Counted from the stretch's first letter, positions 19,768-29,794 are shown. The stretch: 62,459 nt of DNA from Gallionellales bacterium GWA2_60_142 (GCA_001801085.1 MGWR01000039.1:1-62459); one strand, 5' to 3'. Notes: a model not told the origin generated them from the letters alone. Made by a program: numbers and translations.

Positions 19768-21309
19768 TCAGTGTCCCTCGTGCTGCGCGGATGGCAATGC
19801 CCGCAGTTTGGTGATCACCCACTCGCCCTCGCCGCGATTGACGATCTCGAAGCTGATCGCACTGCCGGGTTTGATGCCTTGTGCGAGCGATGAATTGGAC
19901 AGCTCGAAATCCATCGTCATGCCCGGCCAGCCCAGCGACTTGATCGGTTCATGCGTGATGCTGAGCGTGCCGTCGGCATTGATGGCTTCCAGCGTGCCTT
20001 GCGCCTGATGCCCGACCGTTGCCGGCTTGGGTTGCGCAGGCTTCTGTTCGACGGGTGATGCCGTGGCTCCGCCGTGCGCCGCATGAACGCCCAAGCCGGA
20101 CAACGCCGCCTTGAGGTTGCTTTCCGCATCGATCAGGAAGTTGGCCGAGGTCACTACCCGTTCACCTTCCGCAACACCTTCCAGCACCTCGACGTAATCA
20201 TCGCCGCGCGTGCCCAGCGTGACGGTGCGCGGCTCGAAGCGTCCTTCGGCCAGTTGCACCAGCACGATCTGCCTCACACCGCTGTCGATTACCGCCGATG
20301 TCGGCACGGTCAGCACCGGGCTTGCGCCGCCCACCGGCAGCTCGACCTGCGCGAACATTGCCGGCTTGAGCAAACCCCGCGGATTGGCGAGCTCCGCCCG
20401 CACCTGCACCGTGCGCGTCGAGCTGTTCAGCGTCGGATAGACGAAATCTATCTTGCCGTCGAAACGTTGCCCCGGGTAAGCATCGACCATGACCCGCACC
20501 GCATCGCCAACCTTGATCTGGCCAATATCCTGTTCGGCGACATCGGCGATGACCCACACCGAGGACAGGTCGGCGATCCGATACAGTTCTTCGCCGGGCA
20601 TGAAGCGCATGCCCTGCACCGCCCGCTTTTCCAGCACGATGCCGGCGACCGGCGCATGGAAGGTCACGCGGTTGCCGCTCACCCTGCCGTCAGCGATGTC
20701 CCAGTTCTTCAGCCGCGCGGCGCTCGATTCGGCGAGCCGCCGCATGCCGTCGCGCGCCTCGTCGTCGGCATCCTTCAGCGCGTCTATGCCTTGCGCGGCG
20801 AGTTCGCGTTCGCGCCGTGCAGAGAGCAGTTCCGGGCTGTACACCTCGAACAGCGGCTGGCCCTTGGCGACCGCTTGGCCCATGGTGTTCACATGGAGGC
20901 GTTCCACCCAGCCTTCGAATTTCGGCGCGATGACGAAGGTGCGGCGCTCGTCGATCTCGATGCGTCCGACCGCGCGCAGCGTCCTGTCCAGCACGCGCAT
21001 CACCGCCGCTTCGCTCTTCACGCCCAGCTTCTGCACCTTGTCGGTGCCGATACTGACGATGGAAGAACCCGCAGGCTCTTCCCCCTCGTATACCGGCACA
21101 TAGTCCATGCCCATCGCATCCTTCTTCGGCACCGGCGAAGTGTCCGGCAGCCCCATCGGGTTGCGGTAGTACAGCAGCTTGCGCGAGGCTTCTCCCTCAA
21201 TCCTCGATCCGCTATCCTCAATCCTGCCTTTCAAGCCCAGCCAGTAACCGCCCACCGCGACGCCCAGCAACGCCAGCACGGCAATGAGTATCCAGTAATT
21301 CTTTTTCAT
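19768..21309 (-). CDS. cusB: CusB periplasmic adaptor with C-terminal CusF-like domain
   Basis: Membrane-fusion protein joining CusA to CusC, 513 residues. After a membrane anchor (about 5-25) comes a metal-binding stretch (YYRNPMGLPDTSP ... KKDAMGMDYVPVYEGEE), then the lipoyl/beta-barrel adaptor body (GWVERLHVNTMGQAVAKGQ, VWVIADVAEQDIGQIKVGD). The last 75 residues repeat the CusF motif (GWPGMTMDFEL, EGEWVITKL), making it an adaptor-chaperone fusion. Residues about 29-42 are encoded by a GGATTGAGG-type low-complexity repeat. Overlaps cusC by 4 bp. Confidence 0.93.
   Translation of the reverse strand: MKKNYWILIAVLALLGVAVGGYWLGLKGRIEDSGSRIEGEASRKLLYYRNPMGLPDTSPVPKKDAMGMDYVPVYEGEEPAGSSIVSIGTDKVQKLGVKSEAAVMRVLDRTLRAVGRIEIDERRTFVIAPKFEGWVERLHVNTMGQAVAKGQPLFEVYSPELLSARRERELAAQGIDALKDADDEARDGMRRLAESSAARLKNWDIADGRVSGNRVTFHAPVAGIVLEKRAVQGMRFMPGEELYRIADLSSVWVIADVAEQDIGQIKVGDAVRVMVDAYPGQRFDGKIDFVYPTLNSSTRTVQVRAELANPRGLLKPAMFAQVELPVGGASPVLTVPTSAVIDSGVRQIVLVQLAEGRFEPRTVTLGTRGDDYVEVLEGVAEGERVVTSANFLIDAESNLKAALSGLGVHAAHGGATASPVEQKPAQPKPATVGHQAQGTLEAINADGTLSITHEPIKSLGWPGMTMDFELSNSSLAQGIKPGSAISFEIVNRGEGEWVITKLRALPSAQHEGH
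21193..21231. repeat. GGATTGAGG-type low-complexity repeat inside cusB
   Basis: Read on the minus strand, the units AGGATTGAGGAT and GGATCGAGGATTGAGG follow each other with a short break and encode RIEDSGSRIEGE in CusB. The purine-rich, near-tandem character differs from the surrounding coding sequence and resembles an intergenic repeat that has entered the gene in frame. Confidence 0.5.
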
Positions 21310-22571
21310 AATTCTTCTCCCAACAAACGTTCGATCTCGGCCAGCCGCAGTTGCGCATCCACCTGCGCCTTGAGCAGTTGCTGTTTCGCCTTCAGGATTT
21401 GCCGTTGCGCTTCGATCAGCATGGCGAACTCCACCCTGCCGGTCTCGTAGCCCGCGAGCGCGGACCGGTAGGTCAGTTCGCTTTGCGGCAGCAGGCGCGT
21501 CGCCGCCAGCGACTCGGTGCGGCGTGCAGTCTCCAGCCCGTAGAGGCTCTCAGACAGTTCGGACAGCGTCTGGTTGAGCAGCGCTTCCTTGCGCGCGCCG
21601 GACGCGGCCAGCATGGCTTCCGCCTCGCGTTCCTGAGAACGGCGCGATTCCTGTTGCAGCGGGATGTTGAACTCGACCATCAGGTCCCAGCTACGCACGC
21701 TGTTGCCGCTTTGGGTCGGCGCGACACCCAGTGTGAAGCCGGGATAACGGTTGAGTTGAACGAGGTCGCGGCTTTTTTCGGCTGACTGGATCTGCGCCTC
21801 GACGATCTGCAACTGCGGGTTGCGCGCGCGCAGCTTCTGCTCCAGCAAGGGGTAGTCCAGTTGCGCCGCGGCAGGCAACCGACGCAGCTGCGACGGCTCT
21901 ACCAGCTCCGCATTCGCGGGGCGCGACAGCGAGGCATTCAACCGGCTTTGCTGGTGATGCCGCTCGCTCTCAAGATCGAGCAGTTCGGCACGCAAACCGG
22001 TCTGTTCGACCTGCACGCGGATGACGTCCTGTTGCGCGCCGAGTCCGTGGGCGTAGCGCGTCTGCGCGATCTGCTCCAGCGTGGCCCACAGCTCCAGCGT
22101 CTGCCGTGCCAGCCGTTCGCTGCCGGAAAGGTAGTAGTACATCGCGTAAGCCGTCTTGATCCGCCCGGCCAATTCGGCCCAGGTCGCGGCGACCTGGCCG
22201 TCGGCCTGCAAGGCCTGCGCCTCGGCGACATCGCGCTGCATGCCGCGCTTGCCGAACCAGGGCACGCTCTGCATCAGCAGATAGCGCGTGCCGCCCACTT
22301 CGGACGGCCACAGGCTGGGAGGCTGGTTCGTCCCCTGATTGGTGACATCCATCAGTTCAGCACGCAGCACCGGGTCGGGCAATGCACCGGCAGGCTGCAC
22401 GCGCTGGACTGCGGCATCCGCCTCATGGCGCATCGCCGCCAGTTCGGGATTGTGTACACGCGCATAGGCCAGCAAGCCGGTGACATCGCTGCCCAGCGGG
22501 CGCTCGGCGGCGACGGCCGAAATCGGGCCGAGCAGCATGCCAGCGAGCAGGTAAATCGGTAATCGTTTCAT
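21306..22571 (-). CDS. cusC: TolC-family outer membrane efflux protein (CusC-like)
   Basis: Outer-membrane channel of the CusCBA system, 421 residues with a signal peptide (MKRLPIYLLAGMLLGPISAVAA, about 22 residues). Two OEP repeats are visible, with long amphipathic alpha-helices such as ARVHNPELAAMRHEADAAVQ and ALAGYETGRVEFAMLIEAQ. No lipobox cysteine is seen, unlike E. coli CusC. First gene of the tightly packed cusCBA-cusF-copA run; its stop overlaps the cusB start. Confidence 0.9.
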   Translation of the reverse strand: MKRLPIYLLAGMLLGPISAVAAERPLGSDVTGLLAYARVHNPELAAMRHEADAAVQRVQPAGALPDPVLRAELMDVTNQGTNQPPSLWPSEVGGTRYLLMQSVPWFGKRGMQRDVAEAQALQADGQVAATWAELAGRIKTAYAMYYYLSGSERLARQTLELWATLEQIAQTRYAHGLGAQQDVIRVQVEQTGLRAELLDLESERHHQQSRLNASLSRPANAELVEPSQLRRLPAAAQLDYPLLEQKLRARNPQLQIVEAQIQSAEKSRDLVQLNRYPGFTLGVAPTQSGNSVRSWDLMVEFNIPLQQESRRSQEREAEAMLAASGARKEALLNQTLSELSESLYGLETARRTESLAATRLLPQSELTYRSALAGYETGRVEFAMLIEAQRQILKAKQQLLKAQVDAQLRLAEIERLLGEEL

Positions 22572-22618
22572 GATCCGTTCCTCGCGTTAACCTAAAACTC
22601 GCGTAGCGATTCGTTTGC

Positions 22619-22655
22619 CTCCTCTCCCGCTTGCGGGAGAGGATTGAGGTGAGGG
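22619..22655. repeat. Intergenic palindrome CCTCTCCCGC/GCGGGAGAGG
   Basis: A hairpin-forming element (CCTCTCCCGC TT GCGGGAGAGG) followed by TTGAGGTGAGGG, located 48 bp upstream of cusC. The same kind of element occurs inside tilS (46021 onward) and upstream of the CRISPR locus (about 50524-50558), so it is a dispersed repeat family of this genome. Confidence 0.65.
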
Positions 22656-22795
22656 AAACGGGTGTGGCAAGTCTCGCCATGCCCGTTGATTCCATCGAAC
22701 GGACGCGATGCGGCCGCCGAACAATGCGGAACGAGGTCAGTGACTAGATCGGAGCCAGATCGGCTCGGGGAAACAGCAGACGGACTCGTCCCGCG

Positions 22796-23170
22796 TCAAG
22801 CGCGAACGAGAGGCGGAGGGACCAGCGGAGTGGAAGTGATGGAATGGAACGAAACAGTGTACGGAGTCGTTGCAGCAACGGCTTGCGGCATATCCATCGC
22901 CGCGAGTCCCGGCACAGCCAGATAACCGCTGCATGCCAGATGGCAGACGCCACAGTCATTGCAGGAGGTATTCGACTGATCGTGCGGCGCCGAATGATCG
23001 GGCATAGCATCGTGATGATGCATGGACATGTCATCAAGCTGCATGGCCGCCTGATGGCAGGAGCCCTGTTGCGCCTGCATCGCCAGCGAAGCCGCGAGCG
23101 CGCTGCCGCCGGACAGCGGCAGCCACAGCAGCATCAGTACGGCAACGAATTTTCTGGACAGGTTCGACAT
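22796..23170 (-). CDS. DUF2946-like exported His/Met/Cys-rich protein
   Basis: Start taken at ATG 23170, which gives a clean signal peptide (MSNLSRKFVAVLMLLWLPL, cleavage near GGSALAA); the longer frame upstream runs antisense to the era end. The 124-residue product then has a Met/His run (DDMSMHHHDAMPDHSAPHD) and a cysteine cluster SCNDCGVCHLACSGY, both plausible copper ligands, and ends PLVPPPLVRA as is common in DUF2946 proteins. It lies just ahead of the cus genes on the same strand and is probably part of the copper response. Exact function unknown. Confidence 0.72.
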   Translation of the reverse strand: MSNLSRKFVAVLMLLWLPLSGGSALAASLAMQAQQGSCHQAAMQLDDMSMHHHDAMPDHSAPHDQSNTSCNDCGVCHLACSGYLAVPGLAAMDMPQAVAATTPYTVSFHSITSTPLVPPPLVRA

Positions 23171-23228
23171 GTGTGCAGCTTGGCTATTTCGGCGGTTATT
23201 GTCAACAAATCGAGGTAAAAATACAGGC

Positions 23229-24149
23229 TTATTCGTAGCCCAACGTACGCAGCACACGCGCGTCGTCGGCCCAGCCGCTGCGCACCTTGATGAACACTTC
23301 AAGGTACACCTTGCCGTCGAACAGCTTTTCCATGTCGAGGCGCGCCTGGGTGGCGATCTCCTTGAGCTTCTCGCCCTTCTTGCCGATCAGCATCGCCTTG
23401 TGCGCCTCCTTGTCCACCAGGATCGCGGCATGGATACGGCGCAGCTTGCCTTCCATCTTGAATTGCTCAATCACCACGCTGGTCGAGTACGGCAACTCTT
23501 CACCGGTGAAGCGAAACACCTTCTCGCGCAACATCTCGGCGGCGAGGAAACGTTCGCTGCGGTCGGTAACGTCGTCCTCGCTGTAGATCAGCTCGCCCGG
23601 CGGCAAATGGCGGTACAGTGCATCGCGCAACAGTTCCAACTGCGTGCCCTGCTTGGCGCTGACCGGCACGATCTCGGTAAATTTAAAGTCCTGCGCGATG
23701 CGCTCGGCGAACGAGAACAGCTTGCCCTTGTCCTCGACCTCGTCGATCTTGTTGATGACCAGCAGCACCGGGCGGTTGTCCGGCAGCAGCTTGAGCACTT
23801 CCTGGTCGCGCTCGTCGTAGCGCAACGCTTCCAGCACGTACACCACCACCTGCACATCGCGCAGGCTGCTGGTGACCACGCGGTTCATGCCGCGGTTCAG
23901 CGCATTCAGATGCTTGGTCTGGAAGCCGGGCGTATCGACAAACACATATTGCGCGCGTTCGTCGGTGAGGATGCCGTGGATGCGGTGGCGCGTGGTCTGC
24001 GCCTTGCGCGAGGTGATGCTGATCTTCTGCCCGATCAGGTGGTTGAGCAGCGTGGACTTGCCGACGTTGGGGCGGCCGACGATGGCGATGAAGCCGCTAC
24101 GGAATTCTTCGGCAACGCCGGAAGTAGTGGGATCTTGTTGTTCGGTCAT
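23229..24149 (-). CDS. era: GTPase Era
   Basis: Essential GTPase that binds the 3' end of 16S rRNA in 30S maturation. 306 residues: [12 protein letters not shown] (G1), DTPGFQ (G3), NKIDEV (G4) and a C-terminal KH domain with the signature [17 protein letters not shown]. Downstream of rnc by 18 bp, completing the lepA-lepB-DUF4845-rnc-era order standard in betaproteobacteria. The usual next genes recO and pdxJ are absent; the copper cluster follows instead. Confidence 0.97.
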   Translation of the reverse strand: MTEQQDPTTSGVAEEFRSGFIAIVGRPNVGKSTLLNHLIGQKISITSRKAQTTRHRIHGILTDERAQYVFVDTPGFQTKHLNALNRGMNRVVTSSLRDVQVVVYVLEALRYDERDQEVLKLLPDNRPVLLVINKIDEVEDKGKLFSFAERIAQDFKFTEIVPVSAKQGTQLELLRDALYRHLPPGELIYSEDDVTDRSERFLAAEMLREKVFRFTGEELPYSTSVVIEQFKMEGKLRRIHAAILVDKEAHKAMLIGKKGEKLKEIATQARLDMEKLFDGKVYLEVFIKVRSGWADDARVLRTLGYE

Positions 24150-24167
24150 GTGATGTCCTGTGGCGCG

Positions 24168-24842
24168 TTAGCGCACTTTGAGTTGTTGGTAGGCAGCGGC
24201 AGCCGCCTGTTGTTCTGCGTTGCGGCGGCTGCTGCCCTCGCCGCGCGTGGTGATCTTCAATCCCGGTATCGCGCATTCGACACAGAAGGATTGCGCATGC
24301 GCCTCGCCCTGTATCTCGGCGACGCTGTAGGCCGGCAGCGGAATGCGGCGTGCCTGCAAATGCTCTTGCAACAGCGTTTTAGGATCCTTGCCCAGCGTCT
24401 GCACGTCCACCTTGGACAGATAGGGCACAAACAATCCGAGCACGACCTTTTCCGCGGCCTCGAAACCGGCGTCCAGCAACACCGCGCCAAACAGCGCTTC
24501 CATCGCATCGGCCAGAATCGAGGGCCGACGGAAGCCGCCGCTCTTGCGCTCGCCCTCGCCCAGTTTCAAGTAAACGCCGAGATCGAGTTGCTGCGCGAGA
24601 CCGGCCAACGTCTCTTCCTTAATCAGGTTGGAGCGCAGCCTGGACAGGTCGCCCTCGTTCAACTGCGGATAGCCGACATACAAATGCTTTGCAATCACGC
24701 AGCCCAGCACGCTGTCACCGAGGAACTCCAGCCGCTCGTTATGCTCGGGCGCGTAACTGCGATGTGTCAGCGCACGTTCCAGCAACTGGGGTTGCGCAAA
24801 GACATGCCCCAGCTTCTTGCAGAGTGCGTCTCTACTTGCCAC
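24168..24842 (-). CDS. rnc: Ribonuclease III
   Basis: Double-strand-specific endoribonuclease that processes rRNA precursors and, in type II CRISPR systems, usually the tracrRNA:pre-crRNA duplex, which matters for the locus at 50.7 kb. 224 residues with the RNase III signature ERLEFLGDSVLG, second metal-site segment DAMEALFGAVLLD, and a C-terminal dsRNA-binding domain (GEGSSRRNAEQQAAAAAYQQ). The start appears to be GTG (24842), overlapping the DUF4845 stop by 11 bp. Confidence 0.96.
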   Translation of the reverse strand: MASRDALCKKLGHVFAQPQLLERALTHRSYAPEHNERLEFLGDSVLGCVIAKHLYVGYPQLNEGDLSRLRSNLIKEETLAGLAQQLDLGVYLKLGEGERKSGGFRRPSILADAMEALFGAVLLDAGFEAAEKVVLGLFVPYLSKVDVQTLGKDPKTLLQEHLQARRIPLPAYSVAEIQGEAHAQSFCVECAIPGLKITTRGEGSSRRNAEQQAAAAAYQQLKVR

Positions 24843-25203
24843 TGGACGGATTGAAATCGAGATACAGACTGATATTGGCCACCAACGGCACCTTGACGGC
24901 GTAACTGGCGCTCAACACCAAATCGCCATCAGCCTTCTCGATATCGATGTCGTCGGCGGTAATCGCTTGAACATTTTCGATCGAAGCCCGTTTGCTGTAG
25001 GACATCTTGATCGCGCCTGCCGTGGCCCCCTGCATCTCGGGATCGCTAGCGATGGTCACGAACAGGTTCTTGATCGTCGCATTTTCCATATAGGCCGGGA
25101 TCAACTTCAGCCCGACGATACTGACCATAATCAGAACCACCGCTCCGAACAGAAAACCAGAAAAACTCAATCCCCGTTGTTTTGCCGGCATCGCTTTATT
25201 CAT
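24832..25203 (-). CDS. DUF4845 membrane protein
   Basis: Small inner-membrane protein (123 residues) with a single N-terminal helix (GLSFSGFLFGAVVLIMVSIVGLKL) that resembles a pilin-type segment, followed by a soluble periplasmic domain (NLFVTIASDPEMQG, YAVKVPLVANISLYLDFNP). I start at ATG 25203 because GAGGAAAG precedes it; an ATG five codons upstream overlaps the lepB stop but lacks a site. The gene is conserved between lepB and rnc in beta- and gammaproteobacteria; function unknown. Confidence 0.87.
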   Translation of the reverse strand: MNKAMPAKQRGLSFSGFLFGAVVLIMVSIVGLKLIPAYMENATIKNLFVTIASDPEMQGATAGAIKMSYSKRASIENVQAITADDIDIEKADGDLVLSASYAVKVPLVANISLYLDFNPSSGK

Positions 25204-25214
25204 TTTCTTTCCTC

Positions 25215-26024
25215 TCATTTGACAGACAGCCCGACCCGTTTCAGATCGGAAAAATTCATCCAGATGAAGAATGCCTTGCCGACGATCTGTCGGTCCGGCA
25301 CGAAACCCCAGTAGCGGCTGTCGCGGCTGTTGTCGCGATTATCGCCAAGCATGAAGTAATGCCCCTCGGGAACCTTGCAGCGCACCATGTCGTTGTCGTA
25401 GCTACAGTTTTCCTGCCCCGCAAACACCGCCACCGCATTCAGGTGCAACGTCGGCGCCTCGGGATTGACCAGCACCTCATGCTTGTGCTCGCCCAGCGTC
25501 TCGATGCGCTTTTCGGTATGCACAAAATTCAGGCCGGTCTCAACGTAATTGTAATCGCCGTCGGCCTGATGATTCTGCTCCTCGCCGTTGATCCACAGGC
25601 GCTTGTTGCGATACTCGACGGTGTCGCCCGGCAACCCGACCACCCGCTTGATGTAGTCCAGCGATGGGTTTTCGGGATAGTGGAACACCATCACGTCGCC
25701 GCGCTGCGGATCGTTGAGCTGCACGATTTTCTGGTTGACGATAGGCAACCGGATGCCGTAGGTGAACTTGTTCACCAGGATGAAGTCGCCGACCTGCAAT
25801 GTCGGGATCATCGAGCCGGACGGGATCTTGAACGGTTCGACCAGGAAAGAGCGAATGAAGAACACGATCAGGATCACGGGAAAGAAGCTCTTGGCATATT
25901 CGACCCACCAAGGCTCCTCGACGCCCTCGCAGCGCTTGGCCGCGAGCACGAAGCGATCCAGCAGCCACACGCCGCCGGTCACCAGCAACAACAGAAACAG
26001 TATCAGCGCAAAATCCATCGTCAT
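25215..26024 (-). CDS. lepB: Signal peptidase I
   Basis: Inner-membrane serine protease that removes signal peptides. 269 residues with two N-terminal helices, the catalytic serine in PSGSMIPTL, the catalytic lysine in [11 protein letters not shown], and the box E motif [11 protein letters not shown]. The start overlaps the lepA stop (ATGA). Neighbours lepA and rnc match the standard order. Confidence 0.97.
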   Translation of the reverse strand: MTMDFALILFLLLLVTGGVWLLDRFVLAAKRCEGVEEPWWVEYAKSFFPVILIVFFIRSFLVEPFKIPSGSMIPTLQVGDFILVNKFTYGIRLPIVNQKIVQLNDPQRGDVMVFHYPENPSLDYIKRVVGLPGDTVEYRNKRLWINGEEQNHQADGDYNYVETGLNFVHTEKRIETLGEHKHEVLVNPEAPTLHLNAVAVFAGQENCSYDNDMVRCKVPEGHYFMLGDNRDNSRDSRYWGFVPDRQIVGKAFFIWMNFSDLKRVGLSVK

Positions 26025-27814
26025 TTATCCTCAACTCGCAGAATGGCAAGGAAGGCTTCCTGTGGAATCTCCACGTTGCCCACCTGCTTCATGCGCTTCT
26101 TGCCGGCCTTCTGTTTCTCCAGCAGTTTTTTCTTGCGCGAAATGTCGCCGCCGTAACACTTGGCCAGCACGTTCTTGCGCATCGCCTTGACGTTTTCGCG
26201 CGCGATGATGTTCGATCCGATAGTCGCCTGGATCGCCACATCGTACATCTGGCGCGGGATCAATTCGCGCATCTTGGCCGCGACCTCGCGTCCGCGATAC
26301 ATGCTGTTGGCGCGGTGCACGATTACCGCCAGCGCATCGACCTTGTCGCCGTTGATCAGCATATCCACCTTGACCACATCGGCCGGGCGATACTCCTTGA
26401 ACTCGTAGTCCATCGAGGCGTAGCCGCGCGACACCGACTTCAGGCGGTCGAAGAAATCCAGCACGATCTCGCCCATCGGCATTTCGTAGATCAGCTTCAC
26501 CTGCTTGCCGTGATAGCTCATGTCGATCTGCACGCCGCGCTTCTGCGTGCACAGCGTGATGACCGCGCCGACGTATTCCTGGGGCATGTACAGGTTCACG
26601 TTGACGATAGGTTCGCGGATTTCTTCCACCTTGGACAAATCCGGCAGCTTGGACGGGTTGTCCACCATCAGCACCGTGCCGTCGCGCAACTCCACCTCGT
26701 AGACCACGGTCGGTGCGGTGGTGATGAGATCCATGTCGAACTCGCGCTCCAGGCGCTCCTGCACGATCTCCATGTGCAGCAAGCCGAGGAAGCCGCAGCG
26801 GAAACCGAAACCCAGCGCCTGCGATACTTCCGGCTCGTACATCAGCGCCGCATCGTTAAGCTTCAGCTTCTCCAGCGAGTCGCGCAGCGCCTCGTACTGG
26901 TTGGATTCGACCGGGAACAGTCCGGCAAACACCTGCGGCTGCACTTCCTTGAAGCCTGGCAGCGCCGCAGCGGCAGGCTTGGCCTGATGCGTGATGGTGT
27001 CGCCGACCTTGGCATCTTTCAGTTCCTTGATGCCGGCGATCACGAATCCTACCTGCCCGGCGGACAGCGATTCGCGATCCTGAGCCTTGGGCGTGAACAC
27101 GCCGATATGTTCGGTCAGATGCTGCGCGCCGGTCGCCATGAACAGGATCTTTTCCTTGGGCTTGAGCGTGCCGTTGACGATGCGCACCAGCATCACCACA
27201 CCGACATAGTTATCGAACCACGAGTCGATGATCAGCGCCTGCAAGGGCGCTGTCGTATCGCCCTTGGGTGGCGGCACCTTGACGATCAGCGACTCCAGCA
27301 CATCTTCCACGCCGAGTCCGGTCTTGGCGGAGCAATGCACCGCATCCTGCGCATCGATGCCGATCACATCCTCGATCTCGGAGATGGCGTTGTCGGGATC
27401 GGCGGACGGCAGGTCGATCTTGTTCAGCACCGGCACCACTTCCACGCCGAGATCGAGCGCCGTGTAGCAGTTGGCCACGGTCTGCGCCTCCACACCCTGC
27501 GATGCGTCCACCACCAGCAACGCGCCCTCGCAGGCGGACAGCGAGCGCGACACCTCGTAGGAGAAGTCCACATGCCCCGGCGTGTCGATCAGATTGAGGT
27601 TGTAGATTTGGCCGTCGCGCGCCTTGTAGCTGAGTGCTGCGGTCTGCGCCTTGATGGTGATGCCGCGCTCGCGCTCAATGTCCATCGAGTCGAGCACCTG
27701 CGCTTCCATTTCGCGGTCGGACAAGCCGCCGCAGAGGTGAATGATCCGATCCGCCAGCGTGGACTTGCCGTGATCGATGTGGGCGATGATGGAGAAATTG
27801 CGGATATGTTGCAT
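26021..27814 (-). CDS. lepA: Elongation factor 4 (LepA)
   Basis: Ribosome-associated translational GTPase that promotes back-translocation and affects initiation. 597 residues, the normal length. GTPase motifs: [30 protein letters not shown]. The LepA-specific C-terminal domain ends [20 protein letters not shown]. Cotranscribed with lepB. Confidence 0.98.
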   Translation of the reverse strand: MQHIRNFSIIAHIDHGKSTLADRIIHLCGGLSDREMEAQVLDSMDIERERGITIKAQTAALSYKARDGQIYNLNLIDTPGHVDFSYEVSRSLSACEGALLVVDASQGVEAQTVANCYTALDLGVEVVPVLNKIDLPSADPDNAISEIEDVIGIDAQDAVHCSAKTGLGVEDVLESLIVKVPPPKGDTTAPLQALIIDSWFDNYVGVVMLVRIVNGTLKPKEKILFMATGAQHLTEHIGVFTPKAQDRESLSAGQVGFVIAGIKELKDAKVGDTITHQAKPAAAALPGFKEVQPQVFAGLFPVESNQYEALRDSLEKLKLNDAALMYEPEVSQALGFGFRCGFLGLLHMEIVQERLEREFDMDLITTAPTVVYEVELRDGTVLMVDNPSKLPDLSKVEEIREPIVNVNLYMPQEYVGAVITLCTQKRGVQIDMSYHGKQVKLIYEMPMGEIVLDFFDRLKSVSRGYASMDYEFKEYRPADVVKVDMLINGDKVDALAVIVHRANSMYRGREVAAKMRELIPRQMYDVAIQATIGSNIIARENVKAMRKNVLAKCYGGDISRKKKLLEKQKAGKKRMKQVGNVEIPQEAFLAILRVEDK

Positions 27815-27898
27815 GAATATCTGGTTAAAAAGCCTGACTCGGCCGAATTCGCGAAGGGCGAATTCTAGCCGATTTGGGCGTGGTTCGCAGAACCGTGA

Positions 27899-29308
27899 TT
27901 ACTTCTCGTCGAGGCGGATCGCCACATAGGAAGCCGCATCGTCGCGCCGCACCAGCAGCGCGACATTGCGCCCCTTCGGAACCTGCTTGAGGATGTCGTT
28001 GAACTGCGCCAGCGAACGGACAGGCATATTGCCTATCGCCAGCAGCACGTCGCCACGCTGCAATCCGGCGGCGCGCGCCGCCGAACCTTTGACGTCCTCG
28101 ACCAGCAAACCGCCGCCGACCTGCAACTCCTGAGCCTGCTCACGGGTCAGTTCGCTGACGGCGATGCCCAGCCGAGAGATCATCTCGGCCACGTCGTCTT
28201 CCAGTTTTTTCACCGCCTTCGCCAGCTTGCCCTCCTCGGGCATCTCGGCGATCACCACGGTCACCTGCTTCACCTCGCCCTTGCGCCACAGCTCCGCGAC
28301 CGCCTTGCTGCCGGGCTTGGTCGCGGCGACGATGCGCGGCAGGTCGGCGGAGCTGATGACCGCCTTGCCGTCGAACTTGAGAATCACGTCGCTGGCCTCG
28401 ATGCCCGCCTTGTCGGCCGGCCCGTTCTTTTCCACGGAGCTGATCAGCGCACCCTCGGGCTTGCCCAAGCCGAACGACTCGGCCAGCTCGCGCGTCAGCT
28501 CCTGTATCGTCACACCGATGCGGCCGCGCGTGACCTTGCCGGTGCTGCGCAGCTGGTCGGACACCTGCATCGCCACGTCGATCGGAATCGCGAACGACAG
28601 TCCCATCGAGCCGCCGGAACGGGTATATATCTGCGAGTTGATGCCGACCACTTCGCCGTTCATGTTGAACAGCGGCCCGCCGGAATTGCCGGGATTGATC
28701 GCCACATCGGTCTGGATGAAGGGCACGAAATTGTCCTGCGGCAGCGAGCGCCCCTTCGCGCTGACGATGCCGGCGGTCACGCTGCTGTCGAAGCCGAACG
28801 GCGAGCCGATCGCGACCACCCATTCGCCGACCTTGAGCCTGTCGGGTTCGCCCAGCCTGACTTTCGGCAGGCCGGTCGCCTCGATCTTCAGCAGCGCGAC
28901 GTCGGTGCGCTTGTCGGCACCGATGACCCTGGCCTTGAACTCGCGCTTGTCGGTCAGGCGCACGGTGATCTTGTCGGCGCGATCCACCACATGCGCATTG
29001 GTCAACAGGTAACCGTCTTCGCTGATCAGAAAGCCGGACCCCAGAGACTGCGACTCCTGCTCGCGCGGCGCTTGTCCTTGCGGCATTGGCGGCGCGAAGC
29101 GGCGGAAAAATTCGTAGAACGGATCGCCTTCCGGAATGCCGGGCATCCCCTGCGCATGGCGGATAATCTGGGTAGTGCTGATGTTGACCACGGCCGGCCC
29201 CTGCTTCTCGACCAGCTCAGTGAAATCGGGCAATTCACGGGCCTGCAACGGCGCGGACAGGATCAGGGTCAGCGACAACAGAACAAAACCAGAAAATTTT
29301 CTCAGCAT
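27899..29308 (-). CDS. mucD: Periplasmic Do/MucD serine protease (DegP family)
   Basis: Periplasmic protease-chaperone that removes misfolded envelope proteins. 469 residues from ATG 29308 (GAGGAGG site, 7 nt upstream), with a signal peptide ending near LQARE. Trypsin-like triad: His in LLTNAHVVDRADK, Asp in DKRTDVALLK, Ser in NPGNSGGPLF. Two PDZ domains follow, beginning near RGRIGVTIQELT and RLGIAVSELT. It is the last gene of rpoE-rseA-rseB-rseC-mucD, as in the algU cluster of Pseudomonas, so sigma-E control is expected. Confidence 0.94.
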   Translation of the reverse strand: MLRKFSGFVLLSLTLILSAPLQARELPDFTELVEKQGPAVVNISTTQIIRHAQGMPGIPEGDPFYEFFRRFAPPMPQGQAPREQESQSLGSGFLISEDGYLLTNAHVVDRADKITVRLTDKREFKARVIGADKRTDVALLKIEATGLPKVRLGEPDRLKVGEWVVAIGSPFGFDSSVTAGIVSAKGRSLPQDNFVPFIQTDVAINPGNSGGPLFNMNGEVVGINSQIYTRSGGSMGLSFAIPIDVAMQVSDQLRSTGKVTRGRIGVTIQELTRELAESFGLGKPEGALISSVEKNGPADKAGIEASDVILKFDGKAVISSADLPRIVAATKPGSKAVAELWRKGEVKQVTVVIAEMPEEGKLAKAVKKLEDDVAEMISRLGIAVSELTREQAQELQVGGGLLVEDVKGSAARAAGLQRGDVLLAIGNMPVRSLAQFNDILKQVPKGRNVALLVRRDDAASYVAIRLDEK

Positions 29309-29350
29309 GCGATCATCCTCCTCATAATGAAAAAACAATACAAATCTTCT

Positions 29351-29794
29351 TCAATCTTCGCGCCATTGCCGCACGATGCTCGGCATCCGGCGGGATTGCC
29401 TCGAATCCAGCCAGCGGGACAAGAGAAACCCGCCTATCAATCCGGCTGCGGCACCCGACGCCGCATAACCGTCTCGCTGGGCATCCTGTATCGCCATCGC
29501 GTTGCCTAGCGCCGCGCCGGCCACCAGCAACGCCAGCGGCAACAGATAGACCAAACCGATGCCGCGCAGCAAAGCGCCATCCGCGATCGACACCACGACC
29601 TGGTCGCCGACCGCCGCACCGACAGGATTGTCCACCTGGAATTGACGCGATCCGCTGCAGAATGCCTTGGACAGCTTCGCCGTGCCGCATCCCTTGCCGC
29701 CGCATTGCCCGCAACCGCCGGCATGAGCGGCCGCCTCGACAAAGGTAGCCTGGCCGTCGATCCGCATCACGATGGCACGCGTTTCCAGCGTCAT
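29351..29794 (-). CDS. rseC: SoxR-reducing / sigma-E regulator RseC (MucC) family protein
   Basis: 147-residue membrane protein with a Cys-rich cytoplasmic N-terminus (GGCGQCGGKGCGTAKLS), two central helices (GIGLVYLLPLALLVAGAALG and GYAASGAAAGLIGGFLLSRW) and a short C-terminus. The cysteines are arranged as in RseC and could bind a metal or FeS cluster. The start overlaps the rseB stop (ATGA). Role in this operon is inferred from position. Confidence 0.87.
   Translation of the reverse strand: MTLETRAIVMRIDGQATFVEAAAHAGGCGQCGGKGCGTAKLSKAFCSGSRQFQVDNPVGAAVGDQVVVSIADGALLRGIGLVYLLPLALLVAGAALGNAMAIQDAQRDGYAASGAAAGLIGGFLLSRWLDSRQSRRMPSIVRQWRED

Noticed and set aside
22572-22795. Possible extra small gene between cusC and the DUF2946 gene
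   Set aside because: Open frames here are short, lack ribosome sites and are crossed by a dispersed palindrome.
23169-24854. Long open frame (561 codons) opposite era and rnc
   Set aside because: Antisense to two conserved genes with family-perfect motifs; composition artefact.
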